Notes: generated from the letters alone by a model not told the origin. 64,000 nt of DNA from Oscillospiraceae bacterium (GCA_015067795.1 SVLU01000005.1:1-64000); one strand, 5' to 3'; counted from the first letter of the stretch, positions 25,809 through 34,218 are shown. Numbers and translations: made by a program.

Positions 25809-25888
25809 GTCATTGCAAGGTTTGGTACGAGCCGTGGCAATCTTTTCCAATATAAGATTCCCACGTCGCTACGCTCCTCGGAATGACA
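25809..25888. repeat. Dispersed repeat, family A, copy 3 (inverted)
   Basis: Starts TGTCATTGCAAGGTTTGG and ends GCTACGCTCCTCGGAATGACA, the reverse orientation of copies 1 and 2. It lies between the phosphodiesterase gene and adhE. Confidence 0.85.
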
Positions 25889-25931
25889 CTTTCTCATACA
25901 TAATTTATGTTTTATATACAGGAGGTTCATT

Positions 25932-28577
25932 ATGGAAACAAAAGTATATGAAATCGTGGACGACGTAAAAAAGCTTAAGTTAGCTATTGCACGTGTCCGT
26001 GAAGCACAGAAAAAGTTTGCTACCTACTCTCAGGAGCAGGTTGACAAGATTTTCCTTGCGGCATCAGTAGCCGCAAATAAGGCCCGTATCCCTCTTGCAA
26101 AGATGGCAGTAGAGGAAACAGGCATGGGCATAGTTGAGGATAAGGTCATCAAAAACCACTATGCCTCTGAATATATTTATAACCAGTATAAGGATGTTAA
26201 GACCTGTGGTGTGATCGCAGAGGATAAGGCATTCGGCACAAAAACTATTGCAGAGCCTATCGGCGTTATCGCCGCCGTTATCCCAACCACAAACCCAACA
26301 TCCACAGCAATTTTCAAGACTCTTATAGCTCTTAAGACAAGAAACGGCATTATTATCAGCCCACATCCAAGGGCAAAGAAGTCCACCATTGCCGCATCAA
26401 AGCTAATTCTTGAAGCAGCGGTTGCCGCAGGTGCTCCTGAGGATATCATAGCTTGGATCGACGTTCCAAGCCTGGAAATGACTAATATAGTTATGAGGGA
26501 ATCTGATATCATCCTTGCAACAGGCGGTCCGGGCATGGTTAAGGCGGCATATTCATCAGGTAAGCCCGCTCTTGGCGTTGGTGCAGGCAATACTCCTGCT
26601 ATTATCGACGAGTCTGCCGATATTATCTTGGCTGTTAACTCCATCATCCATTCCAAGACCTTCGATAACGGTATGATCTGTGCTTCCGAGCAGTCAGTTA
26701 TCGTTCTGGACAGTGTATATGATGAGGTTAAGGCTGAATTTGCAAAACGCGGCTGTTACTTCTTAAACGAGGAAGAAACCGATAAGGTTCGTCATACAAT
26801 TATAATCAACGGCTCTCTCAACGCTAAGATCGTTGGTCAGAAGCCTGTTACCATTGCCGCTCTTTCCGGTGTTACTGTACCTGAGGGAACAAAGATACTT
26901 ATCGGTGAGGTTGACTCCGTAGACCTGAGCGAAGAATTCGCTCATGAAAAGCTCTCTCCAGTTCTTGCTATGTACCGTGCGAGCGATATTCAGGATGCTT
27001 TCGCAAAAGCCGAACAGCTTATCGCAGACGGCGGTTACGGTCACACTTCTTCCATCTATCTGAATGTGGCAACCGAGCAGGATAAGCTGAACGAATTTGC
27101 AGCCCGCATGAAAACCTGCCGAATTTTGGTAAATACCCCATCCTCTCATGGCGGTATCGGTGACCTGTACAACTTCAAGCTTGCCCCATCTCTTACACTG
27201 GGCTGCGGCTCCTGGGGCGGCAACAGCGTATCCGAAAACGTCGGCGTTAAGCACCTTTTAAATACAAAGGTAGTTGCAGAGAGGAGAGAAAATATGCTTT
27301 GGTTTAGAGCACCTGAAAAGGTTTACATAAAGAAGGGATGTCTGCCTGTTGCTCTCGATGAGCTTAAGAACGTCATGGGCAAGAAAAAGGCATTCATCGT
27401 AACTGACAGCTTCCTTTACAATAACGGCTACACAAAGCCGATTACAGATAAGCTCAACGAAATGGGTATTATTCACGACACATTCTTTGATGTTGAGCCT
27501 GACCCAACTTTAGCTTGTGCAAAGGCCGGTGCAGCTCAGATGATGAGCTTCAAGCCAGATTGCATTATAGCTCTTGGCGGCGGTTCTGCAATGGACGCAG
27601 CTAAGATCATGTGGGTGCTTTACGAGCATCCTGAAGCTGACTTCATGGACATGGCAATGCGCTTTATGGATATCCGCAAGCGTGTTTATACATTCCCAAA
27701 GATGGGCGAAAAGGCATATTTTATCGCAATTCCAACCTCCGCAGGTACAGGTTCTGAGGTAACACCATTTGCGGTCATCACAGACGAAGCAAGCGGCGTA
27801 AAATATCCTCTTGCTGACTATGAGCTGCTTCCAAATATGGCTATCATCGACACCGATTTCCACATGAGTGCCCCTAAGGGTCTTACAGCGGCATCGGGCA
27901 TTGATGCTGTTACCCACGCTATGGAAGCCTACGCCTCCATGATGGCAACGGATTATACAGACGGTCTGGCACTTAAGGCACTTAAGACTGTATTTGAATA
28001 TCTGCCAAGGGCATACGACAACGGTACAGTTGACGTTGTTGCCCGTGAAAAGATGGCAAATGCCGCTACGATGGCGGGTATGGCATTTGCAAACGCGTTC
28101 CTTGGCGTATGCCACTCCATGGCACATAAGCTGGGTGCATTCCACCATCTGCCGCACGGTGTTGCAAATGCATTGATGATAGACGAGGTAATCCGCTTCA
28201 ACTCTGCTGAAGCTCCTGCAAAGATGGGTACATTCTCCCAGTACGATCACCCCCACACAATGGCACGCTATGCTGAGATTGCAGATTATCTTGGATTTAG
28301 CGGTAACGACGACGCAGAAAAGGTTGAAAATCTCATCAAGGGTCTTGACGAGCTGAAGGCAAGAGTTGGCATTAAGGCTACCATCAGAGATTATGTTCCT
28401 GATGAAGCTGATTTCCTTGCCCGTCTTGATGACATGGTGGAACAGGCGTTTGACGATCAGTGTACAGGTGCTAACCCACGTTATCCGCTGATGAGTGAAA
28501 TTAAGCAGATGTATCTCAACGCATATTATGGTAAGACCTTTGAGGAAAAGGAGCTTCCTGCTCCAAGTGTTAACTAA
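25932..28577 (+). CDS. adhE: Bifunctional acetaldehyde-CoA/alcohol dehydrogenase
   Basis: An 881-residue fusion that reduces acetyl-CoA to acetaldehyde and then to ethanol with NADH, in the cytoplasm (as spirosomes in relatives). The N-terminal aldehyde dehydrogenase half includes IPTTNPTSTAIFK, the catalytic Cys in FDNGMICASEQSVIV (about residue 250) and GGPGMVKAAYSSGKPALGVG. The linker is near 440. The C-terminal iron-type alcohol dehydrogenase half begins around WFRAPEKVYIKKG, with GGGSAMDAAKIMW and iron ligands in AFANAFLGVCHSMAHKLGAF and HHLPHGVANALM. CAGGAGG precedes the ATG. It regenerates NAD+ and competes with Pta for acetyl-CoA made by the PFORs. The next gene is 12 bp downstream. 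Confidence 0.97.
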   Translation: METKVYEIVDDVKKLKLAIARVREAQKKFATYSQEQVDKIFLAASVAANKARIPLAKMAVEETGMGIVEDKVIKNHYASEYIYNQYKDVKTCGVIAEDKAFGTKTIAEPIGVIAAVIPTTNPTSTAIFKTLIALKTRNGIIISPHPRAKKSTIAASKLILEAAVAAGAPEDIIAWIDVPSLEMTNIVMRESDIILATGGPGMVKAAYSSGKPALGVGAGNTPAIIDESADIILAVNSIIHSKTFDNGMICASEQSVIVLDSVYDEVKAEFAKRGCYFLNEEETDKVRHTIIINGSLNAKIVGQKPVTIAALSGVTVPEGTKILIGEVDSVDLSEEFAHEKLSPVLAMYRASDIQDAFAKAEQLIADGGYGHTSSIYLNVATEQDKLNEFAARMKTCRILVNTPSSHGGIGDLYNFKLAPSLTLGCGSWGGNSVSENVGVKHLLNTKVVAERRENMLWFRAPEKVYIKKGCLPVALDELKNVMGKKKAFIVTDSFLYNNGYTKPITDKLNEMGIIHDTFFDVEPDPTLACAKAGAAQMMSFKPDCIIALGGGSAMDAAKIMWVLYEHPEADFMDMAMRFMDIRKRVYTFPKMGEKAYFIAIPTSAGTGSEVTPFAVITDEASGVKYPLADYELLPNMAIIDTDFHMSAPKGLTAASGIDAVTHAMEAYASMMATDYTDGLALKALKTVFEYLPRAYDNGTVDVVAREKMANAATMAGMAFANAFLGVCHSMAHKLGAFHHLPHGVANALMIDEVIRFNSAEAPAKMGTFSQYDHPHTMARYAEIADYLGFSGNDDAEKVENLIKGLDELKARVGIKATIRDYVPDEADFLARLDDMVEQAFDDQCTGANPRYPLMSEIKQMYLNAYYGKTFEEKELPAPSVN

Positions 28578-28589
28578 GAAAGGAAGGTC

Positions 28590-29345
28590 ATGAATATGAA
28601 GCTGGATCAGATTATTGCCGAAAGAGCACACAAAGTTATCTATCGTGACGGTGACAGGTGCATTAAAGTATTTGATAAAAACTTCTCCAAGGCGGACGTT
28701 ATCAACGAAGCACTTAATCAGGCCCGCATTGAGAGTACAGGTATCAACTGTCCCGGTATTCAGGAGATTACCACCATTGACGGCAAGTGGGCGATAGTTT
28801 ATGATTTCATCGAGGGTAAGACTCTTGCACAGCTTATGCAGGAGGAGCCTGAGAAGATGGACGAATATCTGGAACTGCTGGTGGATCTCCAGATAGATAT
28901 GCACAAGCATAAATGTCCTCTTCTCAACAAGCTTAAGGATAAGATGAACCGCAAGATAAGTGAAGCTGACCTTGACGCCACAACACGCTACGATCTGCAC
29001 ACCCGTCTTGAGGGTATGCCAAAGCACCACAAGGTCTGCCATGGCGACTTCAATCCATCCAATATTATTATAAGCCCAGATGGTACTCCGTTTATCATCG
29101 ACTGGTCCCATGCAACCCAGGGTAATGCATCAGCAGACGTTGCAAGAACCTATCTGCTGTTCTGGCTCTATGGTGAGATCGAAACAGCGAAGAAGTATCT
29201 GGAGCTGTTCTGCAAAAAGAGCGATACCGCTATCCAGTACGTTCAGAAGTGGATGCCTATCGTTGCCGCATCCCAGTCCGTAAAGGGCAACGCTCATGAG
29301 CGTGAATTCCTGCTCTCCTGGGCAAGTGTTGTGGATTACGAATAA
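28590..29345 (+). CDS. Aminoglycoside phosphotransferase/choline kinase-like protein (TIGR02172 type)
   Basis: A 251-residue protein-kinase-like fold member. It has the lysine region YRDGDRCIKVFDK, the hinge AIVYDFIEGKTLAQLMQ, the catalytic loop KVCHGDFNPSNIIISPDG (Asp about 151) and the metal site FIIDWSHATQGNASADVART. The GDFNPSN block and spacing match the TIGR02172 paralogous family found in many anaerobes. It probably phosphorylates a small metabolite, not an antibiotic; the substrate is unknown. AGGAAGG at 28581-28587 sets ATG 28590. It is 12 bp behind adhE and so almost certainly cotranscribed. A weak stem-loop (29358-29391) follows. Confidence 0.82.
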   Translation: MNMKLDQIIAERAHKVIYRDGDRCIKVFDKNFSKADVINEALNQARIESTGINCPGIQEITTIDGKWAIVYDFIEGKTLAQLMQEEPEKMDEYLELLVDLQIDMHKHKCPLLNKLKDKMNRKISEADLDATTRYDLHTRLEGMPKHHKVCHGDFNPSNIIISPDGTPFIIDWSHATQGNASADVARTYLLFWLYGEIETAKKYLELFCKKSDTAIQYVQKWMPIVAASQSVKGNAHEREFLLSWASVVDYE

Positions 29346-29437
29346 AGTTAAGTTTTAGCCAAAAGCCTCCCTTTGCACAAGGAAGCCTTTGGTGCATACT
29401 GGTGATAAAAATAATCAAATTTTACTAAAAATTATTC

Positions 29438-29466
29438 TTTACAAGCTAAGAATAATATGGTATATT
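29438..29466 (+). promoter_or_regulatory. Promoter of rpsO
   Basis: TTTACA (29438-29443), 17-bp spacer, TATATT (29461-29466). Transcription would start near 29473, giving a 5' leader of about 105 nt. Confidence 0.75.
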
Positions 29467-29472
29467 AATAAA

Positions 29473-29578
29473 GCTTGTGCCCCTGGTCTTAGATTTGGGA
29501 TAATGACGGTTTTAACCGTGTCCTTTCCGCCCAATTCTCAGACAGAGGGTATAGATATTACGAAAGGATGATTTTAAA
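29473..29578 (+). promoter_or_regulatory. rpsO 5' leader, candidate S15 autoregulatory element
   Basis: The leader contains the hairpin ACGGTTTTAACCGT (about 29506-29519) and GC-rich neighbours before the ribosome-binding site GAAAGGATG. Ribosomal protein S15 is known to repress its own mRNA through different structures in different phyla. I see structure, but I did not match it to a known class. Confidence 0.35.
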
Positions 29579-29845
29579 ATGATTACAAAGATCGAAAAGA
29601 CAGAAGTTATCGAAGCTAACCGCACTCATGCAACTGACACAGGTTCTCCAGAAGTTCAGATCGCTATTCTCACAAAGAGAATTCAGCAGCTCACCGAGCA
29701 TCTGAAGGTTCACCACAAGGACAACCACAGCCGTCTTGGTCTTCTTAAGATGGTTGGTAAGCGCCGCAACCTTCTTGACTATCTTGCAAAGAAGGACATC
29801 CAGAGATACAGAGATTGTATCGCAAAGCTCGGCATCAGAAAGTAA
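29579..29845 (+). CDS. rpsO: Ribosomal protein S15
   Basis: An 88-residue primary 16S rRNA-binding protein of the small subunit, of exactly the usual length. Conserved blocks: [39 protein letters not shown] and [26 protein letters not shown] precedes the start. The rpsO-pnp order is a widely conserved pair. A perfect hairpin without a T run (29854-29882) follows and may be a processing or stabilising structure. Confidence 0.97.
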   Translation: MITKIEKTEVIEANRTHATDTGSPEVQIAILTKRIQQLTEHLKVHHKDNHSRLGLLKMVGKRRNLLDYLAKKDIQRYRDCIAKLGIRK

Positions 29846-29853
29846 GTTATGTA

Positions 29854-29882
29854 AATGGACGGGGTATTTCGCCCCGTCCATT
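29854..29882 (+). terminator. Strong hairpin after rpsO (no T run)
   Basis: AATGGACGGGG (29854-29864) pairs with CCCCGTCCATT (29872-29882). No U tract follows, so it may protect the rpsO 3' end or be only a partial terminator, with read-through into pnp. Confidence 0.6.
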
Positions 29883-29966
29883 CAGCGTGTTTATAGACGG
29901 TTTTTTACCGCTTATGAAAGCGGAAAAATTGGCTATACTACAATAAGAATTCAAAATTGAAATTTA

Positions 29967-30088
29967 AAAGGAGCCGCGAAATGTCTATTAGCAGTTGAAA
30001 ATGCTTCCGGCATTTTACCTGTCTGGCGGTGGTATTTTCAAGTGCTAAGGCTTTCGGGGGCTCCTTTGTGAAAAAATCAGTAAAGGAG
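29967..30088 (+). promoter_or_regulatory. Structured pnp leader with a five-codon ORF
   Basis: AAAGGAGCC (29967-29975) pairs with GGCTCCTTT (30059-30067). AAAGGAG (29967-29973) is a good SD for ATG 29981, which opens the five-codon ORF MSISS ending at TGA 29996-29998. Inside, AGCAGTTGAAAAT (29990-30002) can pair with ATTTTCAAGTGCT (30034-30046), or alternatively AAAATGC (29998-30004) with GCATTTT (30010-30016). CTCCTTT (30061-30067) is also complementary to the pnp SD AAAGGAG (30082-30088). This is a plausible switch on PNPase translation. Confidence 0.6.
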
Positions 30089-30099
30089 TAAACTAAGGA

Positions 30100-32229
30100 A
30101 TGATTATCAATCACAGAGAATTTCCAAATTACAAGAAGTATTCCATGGAACTCGCCGGTCGTCCACTTACCATGGAAGTGGGCAAGCTTGCTGAGCTTGC
30201 AAACGCTGCTGTTCTCGTAACATACGGTGAAACAACAGTTCTCGTTACCTGCACAGCCTCCGCTCGTCCTAAGGATGGCATCGACTATTTCCCACTTTCC
30301 GTTGAATTCCAGGAAAAGCTTTACGCAGTAGGCCGCATCCCAGGCGGTTATCTGAGACGTGAAGGCAGACCAAGCGAAAGAGGTATCCTCGCAAGCCGTA
30401 TGATCGACAGACCAATGCGTCCTCTTTTCCCAAGTGACCTGAGAAATGACGTTGTTGTTGACTGCACAGTTATGTCCGTTGACCATGACTGTTCTCCTGA
30501 AATCGCAGCTATGATCGGTGCTTCCGCAGCAGTTTCCATTTCCGATGTTCCATTCAATGGCCCTATCGCCGGCGTTGGTCTTGGCTACAAGGACGGCAAG
30601 TATTTCATCAACCCAACAAGTGCAGAACGTGAAATTTCCGAAATGTACTGCACAATCGCTGCTACCGAAAAGAAGATCGTTATGATCGAAGCAGGCGGCA
30701 ACGAAATTCCTGAGGATGTTATGCTCGAGGGTATCATTCAGGCTCACAACGCTATTAAGCCTGTTATCGCTCTCATCAACCAGATGGTTGAAGAGGTTGG
30801 CAAGCCAAAGTTCACCTATGAACACGCATCCTTCAATGATGAACTCTTCCAGATGATCGTGGACAAGTACTATGAAAAGGTTCAGTACTGCATGGATACT
30901 GACGATAAGAACGTCCGTGAAGAAAGATACAATGCTGTAACAGACGAAATCTTTGCTGAATTTGGCGAAGAATATCCAGAACTGACTGCTCAGTTCCCAG
31001 AAATGACCTACAAGATCCAGAAGAAGGTCGTTAAGCAGTGGCTTCTTGAGGGCAAGCGTGTTGACGGCAGAGCTATGAACGAGATCAGACCTCTTGCAAG
31101 TGAAGTTGGTGTTCTTCCAAAGGTTCACGGTTCCGGTCTGTTCACCAGAGGTCAGACTCAGGTTCTCTCCATTGCAACTCTCAATACAATGGCAGCAGCA
31201 CAGAAGCTGGACACCATTTTTGAAGAAGAAACAAAGAGATATATGCACCACTACAACTTCCCATCCTACTCCGTTGGCGAAGCTCGTCCAAGCCGTTCCA
31301 CCTCCAGAAGAGAATACGGTCACGGTGCTCTTGCAGAAAAGGCTCTTGAACCTGTTATCCCATCCGTTGAGGATTTCCCATACACAATCCGTGTTGTCAG
31401 TGAAGTTCTTTCCTCCAACGGTTCCACATCCCAGGGCTCTATCTGCGGCTCTACTCTTGCTCTCATGGACGCAGGTGTTCCAATCAAGGCTCCTGTTGCA
31501 GGTATCTCCTGCGGTCTTATCAGCGATGGCGACGATTGGACAACATTTATCGACATTCAGGGTGTTGAAGACTTCCACGGCGAAATGGACTTCAAGGTTG
31601 GCGGTACCAAGAAGGGTATCACAGCTATCCAGATGGACCTTAAGAATGACGGTCTGACCTACGACATCATCAAGAACGCATTCGAGATCACAAGAGAAGC
31701 AAGAATTCAGATCATCGACGAGATCATGCTTCCATGTATCGCTGAACCACGCAAGGAGCTTGCTCCAACTGCTCCTAAGATGATCTCCATGAAGATCAAT
31801 CCGGAAAAGATCAGAGAAGTTATCGGCTCCGGCGGTAAGGTCATCCAGAAGATCTGTGCTGACACAGGTGCTAAGGTTGACATCGAAGACGATGGCAGCA
31901 TCTTCATCTCCGCTATGGATATTGAAGTTTGCCGTGCAGCTAAGAAGATCATCGACGCTATCGTATTCGTTCCTGAGGTTGGCAAGCTTTACAGAGGTAA
32001 AGTAGTTCGTATTCTTCCTATCGGTGCTTTCGTTGAACTGGCTCCTGGTAAGGACGGTATGATCCACATTTCCAAGCTTGAAAACCGCAGAGTTGAAAAG
32101 GTTGAAGACGTTCTCAATATCGGCGATGAAACTTGGGTAAAGGTTATCGAAATTGATGACAGAGGCCGTGTAAACCTCTCCCGTAAGGATGCTCTCAAGG
32201 AACTGGAAAAGAAGGGTATCAGAGAATAA
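30100..32229 (+). CDS. pnp: Polyribonucleotide nucleotidyltransferase (PNPase)
   Basis: A 709-residue trimeric 3'-5' phosphorolytic exoribonuclease of the degradosome. Two RNase PH-like cores are separated by an all-helical domain (first core from residue 10, second from about 325). The second core has SYSVGEARPSRSTSRREYGH and SNGSTSQGSICGSTLALMDA. The KH domain (about 565-620) has IREVIGSGGKVIQKICADTG, and the S1 domain (about 628-700) has GKLYRGKVVRILPIGAFVEL. SD AAAGGAG at 30082-30088. Codon use is strongly biased (AAG, GAA, CCA), suggesting high expression. The leader just upstream looks regulatory. Confidence 0.97.
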   Translation: MIINHREFPNYKKYSMELAGRPLTMEVGKLAELANAAVLVTYGETTVLVTCTASARPKDGIDYFPLSVEFQEKLYAVGRIPGGYLRREGRPSERGILASRMIDRPMRPLFPSDLRNDVVVDCTVMSVDHDCSPEIAAMIGASAAVSISDVPFNGPIAGVGLGYKDGKYFINPTSAEREISEMYCTIAATEKKIVMIEAGGNEIPEDVMLEGIIQAHNAIKPVIALINQMVEEVGKPKFTYEHASFNDELFQMIVDKYYEKVQYCMDTDDKNVREERYNAVTDEIFAEFGEEYPELTAQFPEMTYKIQKKVVKQWLLEGKRVDGRAMNEIRPLASEVGVLPKVHGSGLFTRGQTQVLSIATLNTMAAAQKLDTIFEEETKRYMHHYNFPSYSVGEARPSRSTSRREYGHGALAEKALEPVIPSVEDFPYTIRVVSEVLSSNGSTSQGSICGSTLALMDAGVPIKAPVAGISCGLISDGDDWTTFIDIQGVEDFHGEMDFKVGGTKKGITAIQMDLKNDGLTYDIIKNAFEITREARIQIIDEIMLPCIAEPRKELAPTAPKMISMKINPEKIREVIGSGGKVIQKICADTGAKVDIEDDGSIFISAMDIEVCRAAKKIIDAIVFVPEVGKLYRGKVVRILPIGAFVELAPGKDGMIHISKLENRRVEKVEDVLNIGDETWVKVIEIDDRGRVNLSRKDALKELEKKGIRE

Positions 32230-32249
32230 TTCTTAAATGATATAGATTG

Positions 32250-32286
32250 CGCCCCTTTCCTGCTAAAACGTGGAAAGGGGCGTTTG
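32250..32286 (+). terminator. Hairpin terminator after pnp
   Basis: CGCCCCTTTCC (32250-32260) pairs with GGAAAGGGGCG (32272-32282), followed by TTTG. Confidence 0.7.
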
Positions 32287-32300
32287 CGATAATAGTATAC

Positions 32301-32379
32301 GTAGGGGAGGCAGCCCTCTGCCTCCCATTATGAAAATATAGTTGATAAATGCGGAAGGCAGAGGGCTGCCTTCCCTACA
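32301..32379. repeat. Dispersed palindromic repeat, family B, copy 3
   Basis: Starts GTAGGGGAGGCAGCCCTCTG and ends AGAGGGCTGCCTTCCCTACA. Near-perfect inverted arms of about 26 nt. It lies between pnp and the M16 peptidase gene. Confidence 0.85.
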
Positions 32380-32413
32380 CTTTCATAGCAAACTATATTT
32401 ATGGAGAAACCCA

Positions 32414-33673
32414 ATGTACAATACAATCACACTGTCTAACGGTGTAAGAATAGTTTATGAAAATATACCCTACGTTCGCTCGGCTTCTGTTGGTGTTTGG
32501 GTGAATGTGGGTACCCGTGATGAGATGGCAAATGAAAACGGTGCGTCTCATTTTATCGAGCACATGGTATTTAAAGGTACAAAGAACCGTACAGCTGCCC
32601 AGCTCGCTTTTGATATGGACAGGATCGGCGGTCAGATAAATGCCTTTACCACCAAGGAAAATACCTGCTTTTACGGCAGAGTGCTGGACACTCATGTGCA
32701 GAAAATAGCAGATATTTTATGTGATATGCTGCTTGAATCCAACTTTCATGATGACGATGTGAATAATGAACGCAACGTTATCATAGAAGAGATAGGTATG
32801 TATGAGGACACTCCCGACGATCTTGTAACTGAACAGCTTTTTAGCGGCTGCTTTAAGGGTTCGAGCCTTGCACGACCTGTTCTGGGTACTCGCAATACCC
32901 TTGGCAAAATGGACGGCGAGTTTTTAAAGAACTACATGACTGAGCATTACACAGGCGATAAAATCGTTGTGGTGCTTGCAGGCAATATTTCCGATAGTGA
33001 CGTTCAGTATTTTGCAGAGCATTTAAAGGTCGTACCAGTGGGTGATGGCAAAAAGCGTAAAAAGGCAAAATATGTTCAGAGCATAAAGTCTAAGAAAAAG
33101 ACAACTGAGCAAAACCATTTGTGCCTTGCATTCCCGAGTATTGGGATTACCGACGACAGACGTTATGCGGTTCAGCTTATGTCCAACATCTTAGGTGGTG
33201 GAATGTCCTCAAGGCTTTTCCAGAGTGTAAGAGAGGATAAGGGACTGTGCTATTCGATCTACTCCTTTGGTGCCTCCTATCAGGACACAGGGCTGCTTGG
33301 TATTTACACCGCTCTTGGCAAGGAAACTGAACGTCCTGCTCTCAGCCTTATTGCGGAGGAGATAAAGAGATTTAAGGAATTTGGTGTTACCGCTGATGAA
33401 CTGGAGCTTGCAAGAGATCAGGTAAAGTCCAATATCCTCATGAGCTTGGAGTCCACAAGTGCAAGAATGAACCGGCTGGGTCACAATCTGCTGTACTTTG
33501 ACTACTGCATGAGCTATGACCAGACTATCGCAAATTATGATAAGGTAACAGTGGATGATATAGCAAAGGCGGCTGAAATGATATTGGATTTTGATAAGGT
33601 TTCCTTCTCCGCTGTGGGCAGAGTTGGCAAAACAGAGGAATATGGTGAGTTTTTAAGAAAGATAAATGAATAA
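32414..33673 (+). CDS. M16-family zinc peptidase (processing-protease type)
   Basis: A 419-residue peptidase of the M16B type. The inverted zinc motif HFIEHMVFKG (HxxEH) is near residue 52, with the downstream Glu region NNERNVIIEEIGMYEDTPDD near 125. The second domain has the R/Y pair region ILGGGMSSRLFQSVREDKGLCYSIYSF. It follows pnp as in Bacillus (the mlpA/ymxG position). Likely a cytoplasmic oligopeptidase. I start at ATG 32414, behind GGAG 32403-32406; the longer frame from 32342 lies inside the family B repeat and is not coding. A hairpin at 33679-33714 separates it from the convergent regulator gene. Confidence 0.9.
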   Translation: MYNTITLSNGVRIVYENIPYVRSASVGVWVNVGTRDEMANENGASHFIEHMVFKGTKNRTAAQLAFDMDRIGGQINAFTTKENTCFYGRVLDTHVQKIADILCDMLLESNFHDDDVNNERNVIIEEIGMYEDTPDDLVTEQLFSGCFKGSSLARPVLGTRNTLGKMDGEFLKNYMTEHYTGDKIVVVLAGNISDSDVQYFAEHLKVVPVGDGKKRKKAKYVQSIKSKKKTTEQNHLCLAFPSIGITDDRRYAVQLMSNILGGGMSSRLFQSVREDKGLCYSIYSFGASYQDTGLLGIYTALGKETERPALSLIAEEIKRFKEFGVTADELELARDQVKSNILMSLESTSARMNRLGHNLLYFDYCMSYDQTIANYDKVTVDDIAKAAEMILDFDKVSFSAVGRVGKTEEYGEFLRKINE

Positions 33674-33678
33674 ATATA

Positions 33679-33714
33679 GGGGCTATGCTACATTTTGCTT
33701 TGTGGCACAGCCCC
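33679..33714. terminator. Bidirectional terminator (M16 peptidase / XRE regulator)
   Basis: GGGGCTATGC (33679-33688) pairs imperfectly with GGCACAGCCCC (33704-33714), followed by ATTATTTTT on the plus strand; two convergent genes meet here. Confidence 0.65.
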
Positions 33715-33715
33715 A

Positions 33716-33922
33716 TTATTTTTCGTCGGGTACATATTCAATTATATCCTCAATAGGACAGTCCAGAATAGAACAAAGAGTGTCCAAAATGACTGTTTTG
33801 ACTACACTGTTAGCACGAAGCCGCTGAAGCTGAGCCTTGTCAATACCGTAATCCTTTATGAGCTTATACTGACTGATGTTCTTTTTCTTAAGTGTTCTCC
33901 ATAGGGGGTCATAGCGGATCAT
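33716..33922 (-). CDS. Small XRE (Cro/CI-type) helix-turn-helix regulator
   Basis: A 68-residue protein that is a bare helix-turn-helix domain: SQYKLIKDYGIDKAQLQRLR at about residues 17-36, then VVKTVILDTLCSILDCPIEDIIEY. It is of the YozG type, common in Firmicutes. Start at CAT 33920-33922, with GAGAGG eight nt upstream on the minus strand. It is divergent from the 57-residue gene at 34009, sharing an 86-bp intergenic region; the pair may form a small regulatory unit. Target unknown. Confidence 0.85.
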   Translation of the reverse strand: MIRYDPLWRTLKKKNISQYKLIKDYGIDKAQLQRLRANSVVKTVILDTLCSILDCPIEDIIEYVPDEK

Positions 33923-34008
33923 AACTGTCACCTCTCTTGTATTTTACAGTGGAGTAGTTTATAATGATATGGTGCACGTACGAACCATATAATTAGGAGG
34001 AAACCACT

Positions 34009-34182
34009 ATGACATTAAACTATTTTAAGGATCATATTTTTGACTTGGTTAACGAGAGTGATTTGCTGGATGTAACAGACATTAAAACTAATGAAAGGAA
34101 TAATGGTTTTTGCATTACAGTTTCAGACGGCAGTGTTTTCATTATTCAGTGTATTAAAATAGAAAATAATAAACCGCTATGA
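34009..34182 (+). CDS. Small protein of 57 residues, divergent from the XRE regulator
   Basis: AGGAGG at 33995-34000 stands 8 nt before ATG 34009. The product begins MTLNYFKDHIFDLVNESDLL and ends with a strand-rich half including GFCITVSDGSVFIIQCI, a small alpha-plus-beta layout. Composition is AT-rich. I do not recognise a named domain, but a good ribosome-binding site, an intact frame and divergent pairing with a regulator all argue that it is real. It lies 78 bp before glyS, which has its own promoter. Confidence 0.65.
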   Translation: MTLNYFKDHIFDLVNESDLLDVTDIKTNERNNGFCITVSDGSVFIIQCIKIENNKPL

Positions 34183-34190
34183 CAAAATGG

Positions 34191-34218
34191 TTGACATTAT
34201 ACAGAAATTGTATATAAT
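34191..34218 (+). promoter_or_regulatory. Promoter of glyS
   Basis: TTGACA (34191-34196), 16-bp spacer, TATAAT (34213-34218). The leader to ATG 34261 is only about 35 nt, too short for a T-box riboswitch. Confidence 0.85.

Noticed and set aside
27510..29111. A 533-codon antisense frame over adhE and the kinase-like gene
   Set aside because: It runs across two real genes and their intergenic gap, and shows only complement-type composition.
29938..32067. A 709-codon antisense frame over pnp
   Set aside because: Same codon-bias effect; the equal length to PNPase is a coincidence. No ribosome-binding site or recognisable domain.
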